A stretch of 64,000 bases of DNA from Sphingomonadales bacterium (GTDB lineage: Bacteria; Pseudomonadota; Alphaproteobacteria; Sphingomonadales; Sphingomonadaceae): positions 102,543 to 166,542 of the forward strand of contig JAIXUQ010000031.1 of assembly GCA_027483465.1 (NCBI GenBank). The letters run 5' to 3'. Made by a program: the position numbers and the translations under genes. This document shows positions 50,754 through 58,946 of the stretch, piece after piece. Below the pieces are notes generated by a model, which saw nothing but the letters and a program-made list of their open reading frames with translations, made no database searches and was not told the origin of the DNA. Position 1 is the stretch's first letter. The number at the start of each line of letters is the position of its first letter.

Positions 50754-52689
50754 TGTTCTCGCTCGTATCAAGGAAGGGTGCGAACGGGCAGCCGACAAAG
50801 CGCAGCCGCACTGGCGCGGCACCCGCCACCGGCACCTGCACCTGATCAGAGCGGATGCTGGCCGGCGGCAGGCCGATGCCGCCCACCCTGAGCCCGGCGT
50901 TGCTGGTCCCCAGGAAGCTGATCATGTCGTCCTGATCGATGCCGTCGCCCGAAACACCGATCGCGCCCACCAGCACGGTGCCGCGATAGATGGGCACGGC
51001 GCCGGGGAAGATCTGGATGCCATTGGCCAGCCGGTTCAGCCCGCCGGCCGTGTTGGGCAGGAAGGTGCATTGCCGGGGATCGCCGCCGCCCAGCACCTGC
51101 ACCAGATTCTGCACGATCAGCGCCGATTGCAAGCCGGTGGAAAAGGGTGACCAGCCGTTGATGTCGCGGCTCAGGCCGCCCGGCGGCCGCCCGGCCTCGC
51201 CATCGGGAAAATAGGGGCGGGCGATGTTGCCGATGGCGCGGTTGGATACCGCCACCTGCCCGGTGAGAAATCCGTTGCCGCCAAAGAAGGCGGTGGTTTT
51301 CGCCACGAAATCGCGGACATTGGCATCGGGTGCGCCGGCCGCCGTCACCACCGCGCCCAATTCGGCGGCCGCTCGCGGGTTGGAGAAAAAGGCCGCGGTG
51401 CGGGCCTTTTGCAGGCTGACATCGATGCCGAAGATCGGCGCATCGGGCGAGCGCACCAGCCCCAGCACTGCGCCGCGCGTATCCACCACCGAAATCGAAA
51501 CCTGGGCCCGGCTGTCCAGCGGCTGGCGGATCTGGGCGCGGGCGCGGGCCATGATGGCAAACGCCTCTTCCAGGATGGCGCGGGCCTCGGCAGCGCTCAG
51601 CGGCTGGGCAACATCGCTGGCATCGGTGCCGCCGCGCACCGGATAGCGGTTGGCACCGGCCCCGTCGCTGAGGATGAAGGCATCGGGATGGTTGAATTCG
51701 GCCGTGGTGGCGGCGCGCACGCCGCTGGCCTCGCTGCCATAGGGGGTGCCAGCGATGATGCTGGCGGCGTTGAACCCCGCCACGGCCACCAGGCTGCCGG
51801 TGAGGCTGGCAAAGCCCGGTGCGCTGGCCGGGGTGGAGCGCAGGCCGGCCGGCACCGCATCGCTGTAGCGCAGCAGCGTGCCATCCACCGAAATCCGTTC
51901 CGCCCGGATCGCGGCGGGCGCCTCGAAACCGGTGGTGGCGGCGAGCGCAATATGCTCCTCGTCGTCCACATCCGTGTCGGTCACTTCGGTGTCAAAGCCA
52001 TAATCGCCATCGGCCATGATGCCGACGCCGCCCACCGCCACGCCATTCTTGTAGAGCGGGAACCCCCCCGGATCGGCAGCGAGCCCCAGCGGCGACCGCT
52101 TGGGGCCGATGAACGGACTGCCGACGCCAAAGCGCGCCACCAGATCGGAACAGGGCAATTGGCTGAACTGCACGCCATAGAGCGGGCCGGATTCCAGCCC
52201 CACGGTGCGCGCCGATGGCGGGAAATGCGGCTGCACGATCATCGATGCGGTGCGGGTGGAAAAGGCATTGCCGCCCGACGAAAGATAGGCGCCGGTGATG
52301 GCCTTGGCGATGGCGGCCAGTTCGGCCGGCACCGTGACGCCCTGCGCATCGATATTGGCGCCATTGGCGTTGGCGCGCGTGGCGGCCGTGGCGCGGGCGC
52401 CGGCCATGCGATAAACCGCGAGCACATTGCCCACCCGATCGACCACCGCGATCACCGCCGGCAGGCCGCGCGCTGCGGCCTCGGCAGCGGCGCGGGCGAT
52501 GATCGCCTGCACATCGGCGGTGGTCAGCGCCTCGGCCGCCGGCCGGCTGAACACGCTGGCCGGGCTCACCCCCGGCGACGGCGTCGGGCTCACGGCAACC
52601 GGGGTGGAGGGCGCACTGCCGCCGCCGCAGCCGGACAGCAGCAGGGCCGCCGCCGCCACGCCCGCCGTGATGCGCATGGCGCCCCTCAT
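50734..52689 (-). CDS. Lipoprotein with tandem GlcG/HbpS-like domains
   Basis: 651 residues. The lipobox LLLSGC at about 16-21 gives a lipid-anchored protein. Two GlcG/HbpS-like (DUF336) units follow. The first, around 55-200, has PAVIAVVDRVGNVLAVYRM. The second, around 355-600, has VSISVVDTRGAVLGLVRSPDAP and FPGAVPIYRGTVLVGAIGVSGDG. HbpS proteins bind haem or iron and sense redox stress, while other GlcG members have unclear roles. It is the second gene of the operon, coupled by ATGA at 52686-52689 to the cytochrome before it and overlapping the barrel gene by 20 bases. A haem-, iron- or quinone-binding role at the periplasmic face of the outer membrane is inference. Confidence 0.78.
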   Translation of the reverse strand: MRGAMRITAGVAAAALLLSGCGGGSAPSTPVAVSPTPSPGVSPASVFSRPAAEALTTADVQAIIARAAAEAAARGLPAVIAVVDRVGNVLAVYRMAGARATAATRANANGANIDAQGVTVPAELAAIAKAITGAYLSSGGNAFSTRTASMIVQPHFPPSARTVGLESGPLYGVQFSQLPCSDLVARFGVGSPFIGPKRSPLGLAADPGGFPLYKNGVAVGGVGIMADGDYGFDTEVTDTDVDDEEHIALAATTGFEAPAAIRAERISVDGTLLRYSDAVPAGLRSTPASAPGFASLTGSLVAVAGFNAASIIAGTPYGSEASGVRAATTAEFNHPDAFILSDGAGANRYPVRGGTDASDVAQPLSAAEARAILEEAFAIMARARAQIRQPLDSRAQVSISVVDTRGAVLGLVRSPDAPIFGIDVSLQKARTAAFFSNPRAAAELGAVVTAAGAPDANVRDFVAKTTAFFGGNGFLTGQVAVSNRAIGNIARPYFPDGEAGRPPGGLSRDINGWSPFSTGLQSALIVQNLVQVLGGGDPRQCTFLPNTAGGLNRLANGIQIFPGAVPIYRGTVLVGAIGVSGDGIDQDDMISFLGTSNAGLRVGGIGLPPASIRSDQVQVPVAGAAPVRLRFVGCPFAPFLDTSENNVCQAR

Positions 52690-54071
52690 TTCAGGGCTCT
52701 GGCCCGGCTGGCGATCTGGCCCAGCGCGGCGCGGAAGGCCGGCGCATCCCAGCGGTTGGCATCGCGGGCCAGGGCATAGGCGCGATCCAGATCGGGGCGC
52801 AGCGCCAGCGCCGCCGCCCGGTCCACCTGCCCGGCTGCCACCAGCGCGTTCAAAAGCGTGTCCGCCGCCATCACCGCCTGCGCGCCGCCCTGATAATCGG
52901 TGTAGGCTGGCGCATTGCCGACCAGCACGGCCTCGATCAGTGCAAAGCCCTGTGCCCGGTCAAAACGGGCGGCGGCAAAACGTTTCGCCAGGCTGCCTGC
53001 CGTGGCCTTCAGCGCGGCGGCGGCCTTCAGCGCGCCGGCGCGGTCACCGCCCAGCGCCGCGTGAAAGGCGCGGGACTGGCTTTCGAGGCTGCGCGCCAGA
53101 TCGGGCGCCGCCACCCGGGCAGCGGCCACCAGCATGATCATCTGCTCGTCGTTCCACACCGGCTGGCCGGGCGGGATTGGCCGCCAGGCGTTGCTGCGGG
53201 CCACCAGCGGGGTGGCGGGATCGTCGCTGAACGTGCGGTGGCAACTGCGGCAATCATAGAAATAATAATCCGGCCCGGCCAGCCCGATGGTGGCGGCTGG
53301 CAGCAGGCCCAGCGCCCGTTCCACCGCCATGGCCTGGCCCACGGCCCAGGTCTTCACTCCGCCGGCCACGGTCTTGCGCGCGCGGTAATCCGCGTCCTCA
53401 TCGTGGTGGGATTGCAGGCTGGTGAACAGGTCAAGCTCGAAGGCCACACGCGGATGGCCGGCGGCCATGATGCGATGGAACACAAACTGGCCCGGCTTGT
53501 CGGAACCGAAATGGCAATCCAGGCACACGCCGGCGCGCACCGCCGGATTGTCCATCGCCCACATCCCGCGGGCCAGATTGTCGGCATGATTGGCCTTCAC
53601 GCTGGCATGGCTGGCCAGCCAGTTTGCCGATCCGCCATGGCAGGCCTCGCAGCCAACGCCATCGGATTGCTGCCATTTCGGCCCCCGCACCGGGGCGGGG
53701 TCACCATGGCAATTGATGCATTCCGGGTTGGTGCTGACATTGGCCAACCCCAGCCGCTTGCCGATGCCTTGGGCGCGCGGTTCCAACAGCACCTTCCAGG
53801 CGCGGCTGTGCACGCCGGTCAGGCTGGCCGGGTCGCTCCATGTCATCACCTCGTTTTGGCGCACGCGTGGGCCGGTGGCTTCCTGCCGGCCGTGGCAGGT
53901 GGAGCCGGCGCAGGTGGCCACGCCCTGGTGCAGGGCTCGATCATGGCTGCCGGCTGCCGCCGCTGCGCCGCCGGCCAACAGCAGCACCAGCATGGCGATT
54001 CGGCCCAGCCAGCGCCCTGCTGCCTCTCCCTGCGCCAGCATCCGGCGCGTTGCCTGCCATGGCCGCGTCAC
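52686..54071 (-). CDS. Membrane-anchored or exported pentaheme cytochrome c (cytochrome c554-like)
   Basis: 461 residues from the GTG at 54071 (GGGGGGAA nine bases upstream, the same arrangement as the Fe-S fusion gene). A hydrophobic segment (about 23-41) is either an uncleaved anchor or a signal peptide. Haem sites: CAGSTCH (54-60, a CX4CH), CINCH (118-122), CEACH (141-145), CLDCH (183-187) and CRSCH (274-278), with other His that could be distal ligands (HPR, SHHDED). The arrangement is like cytochrome c554 family proteins. It is the first gene of the operon and should carry electrons in the periplasm between inner-membrane donors and the outer-membrane partners. Residues 290-461 are helical and lack haem sites. 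Confidence 0.85.
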   Translation of the reverse strand: MTRPWQATRRMLAQGEAAGRWLGRIAMLVLLLAGGAAAAAGSHDRALHQGVATCAGSTCHGRQEATGPRVRQNEVMTWSDPASLTGVHSRAWKVLLEPRAQGIGKRLGLANVSTNPECINCHGDPAPVRGPKWQQSDGVGCEACHGGSANWLASHASVKANHADNLARGMWAMDNPAVRAGVCLDCHFGSDKPGQFVFHRIMAAGHPRVAFELDLFTSLQSHHDEDADYRARKTVAGGVKTWAVGQAMAVERALGLLPAATIGLAGPDYYFYDCRSCHRTFSDDPATPLVARSNAWRPIPPGQPVWNDEQMIMLVAAARVAAPDLARSLESQSRAFHAALGGDRAGALKAAAALKATAGSLAKRFAAARFDRAQGFALIEAVLVGNAPAYTDYQGGAQAVMAADTLLNALVAAGQVDRAAALALRPDLDRAYALARDANRWDAPAFRAALGQIASRARALK

Positions 54072-54221
54072 ATCTGTTTCCCCCCGGTGCGGCATAGCGT
54101 AGCAAAGGCAAGGCGGGATGCAAGACATTGAACGGGCACTGCGCGCCGGCCGTGGCGGGCCTGTGGCGCTTCCGGCCGCGCGGCACATTATTCGATTGCG
54201 GGCGCGCCGGCCCTGTGATTA

Positions 54222-54243
54222 CTTCCGCTCCGAATTTCGGAAG
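54222..54243. promoter_or_regulatory. Nested palindrome between the cytochrome operon and luxR
   Basis: TCCGAA-T-TTCGGA (54229-54241) is a perfect palindrome. Flanking CTTCCG and CGGAAG (54222-54227 and 54238-54243) form a second, overlapping inverted repeat. It lies in the 239-base gap between two divergent transcription units, 68-89 bases before the LuxR-type gene. A dimeric regulator site is plausible. It does not obviously match a standard 20-base lux box. Confidence 0.4.
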
Positions 54244-54310
54244 GGAGCAGCGGGTTGAACCCCGGGCCCTTGAGAGGCCCGCCCCTCCCGCATCGCTGGG
54301 GAGAGAAGCC

Positions 54311-55081
54311 ATGGATCTGCGTGCCTGTCTTGCTGCTGTATCGGTCCGCTCGATGAGCGACGTGCGCCGCGCTGCCGAGGCCCTGCGCGACATCGCGCTG
54401 GGCTGCGGCGGACTGCACGTCATCGCGGTGGACAATATCGCCTCCAAGCATCCGATGGAGGATGCCGAGGGCAATATCCTGGCCGCCGACGTGTTTGGCT
54501 GGACGGGCGAAAGCGAACATTGGTGGAAGGACACCAAGCTTGCCTTGTCCTCGCCGCTGCCGCGCGCCTGCCGCTACGAATCAGAGGTGTTCTGGGCCAA
54601 CGCGACTGGCTTCTACACCCGCCAGCCCAATCCCTATCTCGACGAGATGAACCTGGAGAATTTCGAGAAGCGGGCGCTGACCAAGGCCTCGATCGTGGTG
54701 CCGGTGCATCTGCCGTTCGGCCAGATCGGCGCGGTCTGCTTCGTCTCCCGCGATCCCAACCGCAGCGATCTTTCGGCCGAATATGACCAGTGGGGCGATG
54801 AACTGGCCCTGATGTCCCACCGTTTCCTCGCCGGCTATGTGAAGGCGCACCGCACCCGCCGCTGGTTGCCGGGTGATTGCCAGCTCACCAAGCGCGAGGT
54901 GGAGTGTCTGCGCTGGGCCAGCATCGGCAAGACCGACAAGGAAATCAGCCTGATCCTGTCGCGCAGCCATGCCACCGTGCGCTTCCACATCCAGAACGCC
55001 GGCGAGAAGCTGAACGCGGTCAACCGCAGCCAGACCATCTTCAAGGCGGCGCAGCTGGGCTATCTGGGCGCGGCTGCCTGA
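54311..55081 (+). CDS. LuxR-family transcriptional regulator
   Basis: 256 residues from the ATG at 54311 (GGGGAGAG upstream). The C-terminal LuxR helix-turn-helix is clear: LTKREVECLRWASIGKTDKEIS then RSHATVRFHIQNAGEKLNAVNR. The N-terminal 170 residues have a GAF-like or autoinducer-domain-like size with SIVVPVHLPFGQIGAVCFVSRD as in quorum-sensing LuxR proteins, but I could not confirm the acyl-homoserine-lactone contact residues. No luxI gene is seen, so it may be an orphan. Because it is divergent from the cytochrome/porin operon, it is the obvious candidate regulator of that operon. Confidence 0.88.
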   Translation: MDLRACLAAVSVRSMSDVRRAAEALRDIALGCGGLHVIAVDNIASKHPMEDAEGNILAADVFGWTGESEHWWKDTKLALSSPLPRACRYESEVFWANATGFYTRQPNPYLDEMNLENFEKRALTKASIVVPVHLPFGQIGAVCFVSRDPNRSDLSAEYDQWGDELALMSHRFLAGYVKAHRTRRWLPGDCQLTKREVECLRWASIGKTDKEISLILSRSHATVRFHIQNAGEKLNAVNRSQTIFKAAQLGYLGAAA

Positions 55082-55136
55082 TATCGCGCCCAACCGTTCA
55101 TGGCGCGTGAAGCGTCGGGCGTGTAAGCAGCCGGCC

Positions 55137-55718
55137 ATGCGCCGTGTCCTGCTTCTTGCCCTGCTGCTCGCCGCCCCTGCCGGGGCCACCACCCTGGCCG
55201 ATGTCGCCACCGCGCTGAAAGGCACGTCCAGCCTGGCGGCGGATTTCGTGCAGCAGGGCGCCGATGGCCGGGTGCTGGCCGGCAAATTGTGGCTGGCCCG
55301 GCCCGGCCGTGTGCGCTTCCAGTATGACAATGCGCCGATGCTGCTGGTGGCCGATGGCCGCACCCTGGCCTTTGTCGATTATGAGGTGAAGCAGGTCAGC
55401 CGCTGGCCGGTGCGCAAGACACCGTTACAGATCCTGCTGGCGGCCGAACCGGATCTGGCGCCGCTGGCGCGCATCACGCTTGATTCGGCCACGCTGGTGG
55501 AGGTGGCGGCCCGCGATCCCAAGCGGCCGGAGTTCGGCACGCTGCAGATCCGCTTCACCCGATCGGCCGCTGCCCCCGGCGGGCTTGCCCTTGCGGGCTG
55601 GACCGCGCTGGACGCACAGGGCGGCCGCAGCGACGTGCGGCTAACCAATGTCCGCTATGGCGCCAGCATGGCCGGCGTGAACTGGGGCTTTGCCGATCCG
55701 CGCAAGGCCGCGCGCTGA
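55137..55718 (+). CDS. lolA: Outer-membrane lipoprotein carrier LolA-like protein
   Basis: 193 residues with signal peptide (about 1-18). The mature part shows the LolA pattern: SLAADFVQQGADGRVLAGKLWLARPGR-type N-terminal strand followed by VRFQYDN and MLLVADGRTLAFVDYEV. LolA ferries lipoproteins from LolCDE to LolB. A standalone LolA copy next to luxR could be the main housekeeping one. It is a typical length. I chose the second Met because the signal peptide then starts immediately. Confidence 0.87.
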   Translation: MRRVLLLALLLAAPAGATTLADVATALKGTSSLAADFVQQGADGRVLAGKLWLARPGRVRFQYDNAPMLLVADGRTLAFVDYEVKQVSRWPVRKTPLQILLAAEPDLAPLARITLDSATLVEVAARDPKRPEFGTLQIRFTRSAAAPGGLALAGWTALDAQGGRSDVRLTNVRYGASMAGVNWGFADPRKAAR

Positions 55719-55875
55719 AAGCTGAACAGCGCAAAACATCCCGTTCATGGGCGGGCAAGGTCGAATCATCCATAACTGTCCTCACAGCCGCTGTTCGGCG
55801 ATCCGGGTTTCGCCCCCTGTTGACCGGATCGCACGCGTAACCATCGGTGGCTGCATGCGTGACGAGCGCAGACAA

Positions 55876-55915
55876 GACCCCCGGCACCCGCCCCCGGTGC
55901 CGGGGGTCATATTTT
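55876..55915 (+). terminator. Rho-independent terminator-like hairpin after lolA
   Basis: GACCCCCGGCACC (55876-55888), a 7-base loop, and GGTGCCGGGGGTC (55896-55908) form a perfect 13-base-pair stem followed by ATATTTT. It is the strongest terminator in the window and separates lolA from the flavin oxidoreductase. The intervening 55719-55875 holds no gene I can support; a shorter GATCCGG/CCGGATC repeat occurs there. Confidence 0.75.
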
Positions 55916-55957
55916 GAGAGGCGTGCAATTGCCGGGCGAAGCCGCTAGGACGGCGCC

Positions 55958-57061
55958 ATGAGCACCGACACCCTGTTCCGCCCCTTCACCCTCAACGGCC
56001 TGGCCCTGCCCAACCGCATCGCCATGGCACCGATGACCCGCAGCTTTTCCCCCGCCGGGCAGCCAGGCGCCAATGTGGCCGAATATTATCGCAAGCGCGC
56101 TGCCGGCGGCGTGGGGCTGATCATCACCGAAGGCACTGCCGTGGAACGCACCGGCGCGGCCAATGATGCCGATGTGCCGCATTTCTTCGGTTCGGCGCTG
56201 GCTGGCTGGGGCCAGGTGGTGGAGGCCGTGCATGGCGAGGGCGGCAAGATCGCGCCGCAATTGTGGCATGTTGGCGCGCTGCCCAACCGCCGCAATCCCA
56301 AGGGGGAGGATGCCGAGAGCCCGTCCGGCCTCTACATGCCGGAAAAGACCAACGGCCATGCCATGTCGGATGCCGATGTCGCCGATGCCATCGCCGCCTT
56401 TGCCCGCGCCGCCGGTGATGCCCGGCGGCTGGGCTTTGATGCGGTGGAACTGCACGGCGCCCATGGCTATCTGATCGATCAGTTCTTCTGGGGCGAAACC
56501 AACCGCCGGGATGACCGCTGGGGCGGCGCCACCTTGCCCGAACGCGCCCGCTTTGCCGCCGAACTGCTCAAGGCGGTCCGTGCCGCCGTGGGCCCGGATT
56601 TCCCGGTGATCATCCGCCTGTCGCAGTGGAAGCAACAGGATTTCGCGTTTCGCCTGGCCCCCAGCCCCGATGAACTTCTGGCCTGGCTGGCGCCGCTGGC
56701 CGAAGCCGGCGCCGATGCCTTCCACTGCTCGCAGCGCCGCTTCTGGGAACCGGAATTCCCCGAAATCGATGGCCCCGACGGGCTGAATTTCGCCGGCTGG
56801 GCCAAAAAGCTCACCGGCACGCCCACCATCACGGTGGGCAGCATCGGCCTGTCTGGCGAATTCGTGGCCGGCATGCGCGGTGAAGCCTCCAAGCCGGCCA
56901 GCATCGACAATCTTCTGGCCCGGCTTGAACGGGACGAATTTGATCTGGTCGCGGTGGGCCGCGCGCTCATCGTCGATCCCGATTGGCCGCTGAAGGTGCA
57001 GGGCGGCCGGTTCGGCGAATTGACCGATTATACCGCACAGGCGCTGGCAACGCTGGTGTGA
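55958..57061 (+). CDS. Old yellow enzyme family NADH:flavin oxidoreductase
   Basis: 367 residues. FMN-binding TIM barrel with NRIAMAPMTRSFS at the N-terminus, LHGAHGYLIDQF (with the conserved His-Gly-Ala-His), NRRDDRWGG and GRALIVDPDWP. These are the standard OYE (NemA/OYE1-like) motifs for reduction of activated alkenes and nitro compounds with NAD(P)H. The position usually held by the catalytic Tyr could not be verified without alignment. It starts after the lolA terminator. Confidence 0.92.
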   Translation: MSTDTLFRPFTLNGLALPNRIAMAPMTRSFSPAGQPGANVAEYYRKRAAGGVGLIITEGTAVERTGAANDADVPHFFGSALAGWGQVVEAVHGEGGKIAPQLWHVGALPNRRNPKGEDAESPSGLYMPEKTNGHAMSDADVADAIAAFARAAGDARRLGFDAVELHGAHGYLIDQFFWGETNRRDDRWGGATLPERARFAAELLKAVRAAVGPDFPVIIRLSQWKQQDFAFRLAPSPDELLAWLAPLAEAGADAFHCSQRRFWEPEFPEIDGPDGLNFAGWAKKLTGTPTITVGSIGLSGEFVAGMRGEASKPASIDNLLARLERDEFDLVAVGRALIVDPDWPLKVQGGRFGELTDYTAQALATLV

Positions 57062-57070
57062 TGGTGCCCG

Positions 57071-57778
57071 ATGGGCCAGGATCCGGCCATGCGCGTCGAT
57101 GAAGACAATGTGCCGATCCTGCCTGGCCGTTCGCTGCGGCCCAAGGATGCGGCCACCCTGCTGCTGATCCGTCGCGACGGGCCGCAGCCGCGTGTGCTGA
57201 TGGGCCGGCGGGCGCGCGGCCATGTCTTCATGGCGCAGAAATGGGTGTTTCCTGGCGGCCGGCTGCATCCCAGCGATTTCCGCATCGCGGCCGCCACCGA
57301 ACTGGCCGAAGCCAGCGCCGCGCCGCTGCATCGCACGGCCCCGCCGGCCCGTGCCCGTGCCCTCGCCACGGCCGCGGTGCGCGAATTGTTCGAGGAAACC
57401 GGGCTGGTGCTTGGCCGCCCCGGCCAGGCCCGCACCCGCTCGCCCGAATGGCGGGACTTCCTGGCCACCGGCCATCTGCCGCATCTGGCGCCGCTGCAAT
57501 TCGTGGGCCGGGCGATCACGCCGCCGGTGCGTCCGCGCCGCTTTGATGCCCGCTTTTTCATGGCCGATGCCGCCGAACTGATCAGCCCCGATCCCACCAG
57601 CGGTTCGGGCGAACTGGATGAAATCGCGTGGTTCGCCTGGGACGAGGCCGAGCAGCTTGATCTGCCCAGCATCACGCGGGCGATCCTGGCTGATGTGGCG
57701 GCCCGGCTGGATGATCCGCAGCGGCCCATCCCCTATCACCGGTTTGACGCCGGCCGCCATCGCCTGATCGAGCTGTGA
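57071..57778 (+). CDS. Nudix hydrolase, NUDT19-like interrupted box
   Basis: 235 residues. [13 protein letters not shown] begins the Nudix box and [12 protein letters not shown] supplies the REUxEExGU half, but roughly 40 residues separate the two instead of the usual dozen or so. Such an insertion is known in NUDT19/RP2-like CoA-diphosphatase relatives. It should cleave a nucleoside diphosphate-linked compound, possibly CoA. The start is ATG 57071 or, less likely, ATG 57089. Its stop overlaps the recF start (GTGA), so the two genes are coupled. Confidence 0.85.
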   Translation: MGQDPAMRVDEDNVPILPGRSLRPKDAATLLLIRRDGPQPRVLMGRRARGHVFMAQKWVFPGGRLHPSDFRIAAATELAEASAAPLHRTAPPARARALATAAVRELFEETGLVLGRPGQARTRSPEWRDFLATGHLPHLAPLQFVGRAITPPVRPRRFDARFFMADAAELISPDPTSGSGELDEIAWFAWDEAEQLDLPSITRAILADVAARLDDPQRPIPYHRFDAGRHRLIEL

Positions 57779-58848
57779 CGGCGATCACCCGCCTTACCCT
57801 CACCGATTTTCGCAACCACGCCCAGCTTGATCTGGGCGCCCCGCTGGCGGCCGCGCCGGGGCTGGTGGTGATCACCGGGGAAAATGGCGCCGGCAAGACC
57901 AATATATTGGAGGCGATTTCGCTGCTGGGGCCGGGGCGGGGATTGCGCGGCGCCGCCCTTTCGGCCGTCGCCCGTCACCATGGGCCGGGCGGCTGGAGCG
58001 TGGCGGCGGCACTGGCGACCAGGGATGGCCCGGTGCAACTGGGCACCGGCACCAGCCCGGAAGCGCCCGATCGCCGGCTGGTGCGGGTGAACGGCGCGGC
58101 TGCCAGCGCCGGTGCACTGGGCGAATGGCTGGCGCTGGTGTGGCTCACCCCGGCGATGGACCGGTTGTTCAGCGACAGCGCCTCGGCCCGGCGGCGCTTT
58201 TTCGATCGCCTGGTGCTGGCGCTGCATCCCGGCCATGGCCAGCAGGTGAGCCGCTATGAGGCGGCGATGCGGGAACGCAGCCGCCTGCTGGCCGGCGACG
58301 TGACGCCCGATCCGGTGTGGCTGGACGGGCTGGAGGCTGACATGGCAGTGCACGGGGCGGCCATGGCGGCGGCCCGCGCCGATGTGATGGCAGCGCTGGC
58401 CGGGCGGCTGGCAGACGCGCCCGATGGCCCGTTCGCGCGGCCCCAGCTGCACCTGGCCGGCAACCAGGCGGATGATCTTGCCGCCCGCCTGCGCGCCGCC
58501 CGGCCGCGCGACATCGCCGCCGGCCGCGCCACCGATGGCCCGCACCGTGCCGATCTGCTGGTCACCCACGCTGCCAAGGCCATGGCGGCGGCCCACTGCT
58601 CCACCGGCGAGCAGAAGGCACTGCTGATTGCCATCGTGCTGGCCCATGCCGCGCTCGTGGCCGAACGCCAGGGCCGCCCGCCCATCCTGCTGCTGGACGA
58701 AATTGCCGCCCATCTCGACATGGCACGGCGGGCGGCGCTGTTTGCCGCGCTCCAGGGCCTGGGCGGCCAATCATGGTTGACCGGAACTGATCGCGAACTG
58801 TTCCTTGATTGCCCGGCAGCAACGCGAATTCAGCTGCCACTTGCTTGA
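57775..58848 (+). CDS. recF: DNA replication and repair protein RecF
   Basis: 357 residues from the GTG at 57775. Walker A is [14 protein letters not shown], the SMC-like signature is [17 protein letters not shown] and Walker B is [14 protein letters not shown]. RecF loads RecA at gaps with RecO/RecR. Coupled to the Nudix gene. A PAS-GGDEF-EAL gene and gyrB follow on the same strand. dnaN, the usual upstream partner, is 35 kb away. Confidence 0.95.
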   Translation: MTAITRLTLTDFRNHAQLDLGAPLAAAPGLVVITGENGAGKTNILEAISLLGPGRGLRGAALSAVARHHGPGGWSVAAALATRDGPVQLGTGTSPEAPDRRLVRVNGAAASAGALGEWLALVWLTPAMDRLFSDSASARRRFFDRLVLALHPGHGQQVSRYEAAMRERSRLLAGDVTPDPVWLDGLEADMAVHGAAMAAARADVMAALAGRLADAPDGPFARPQLHLAGNQADDLAARLRAARPRDIAAGRATDGPHRADLLVTHAAKAMAAAHCSTGEQKALLIAIVLAHAALVAERQGRPPILLLDEIAAHLDMARRAALFAALQGLGGQSWLTGTDRELFLDCPAATRIQLPLA

Positions 58849-58946
58849 AATTCGTAAAGATTGCCTAATAAGCAGGCAGGCTGGCTGCAAATGCGGTAAA
58901 CTCTGCCTTGCGCAGGCCGTCTTTTTGGCGGAACCTCATCAGGAGC

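Noticed and set aside
54072..54310. Small RNA or tRNA gene in the luxR upstream region
   Set aside because: GC-rich with short inverted repeats, but no cloverleaf, promoter or terminator pattern that I can support.
54311..55081. Calling the LuxR-type protein a quorum-sensing receptor
   Set aside because: No luxI is visible and the lactone-contacting residues could not be verified.
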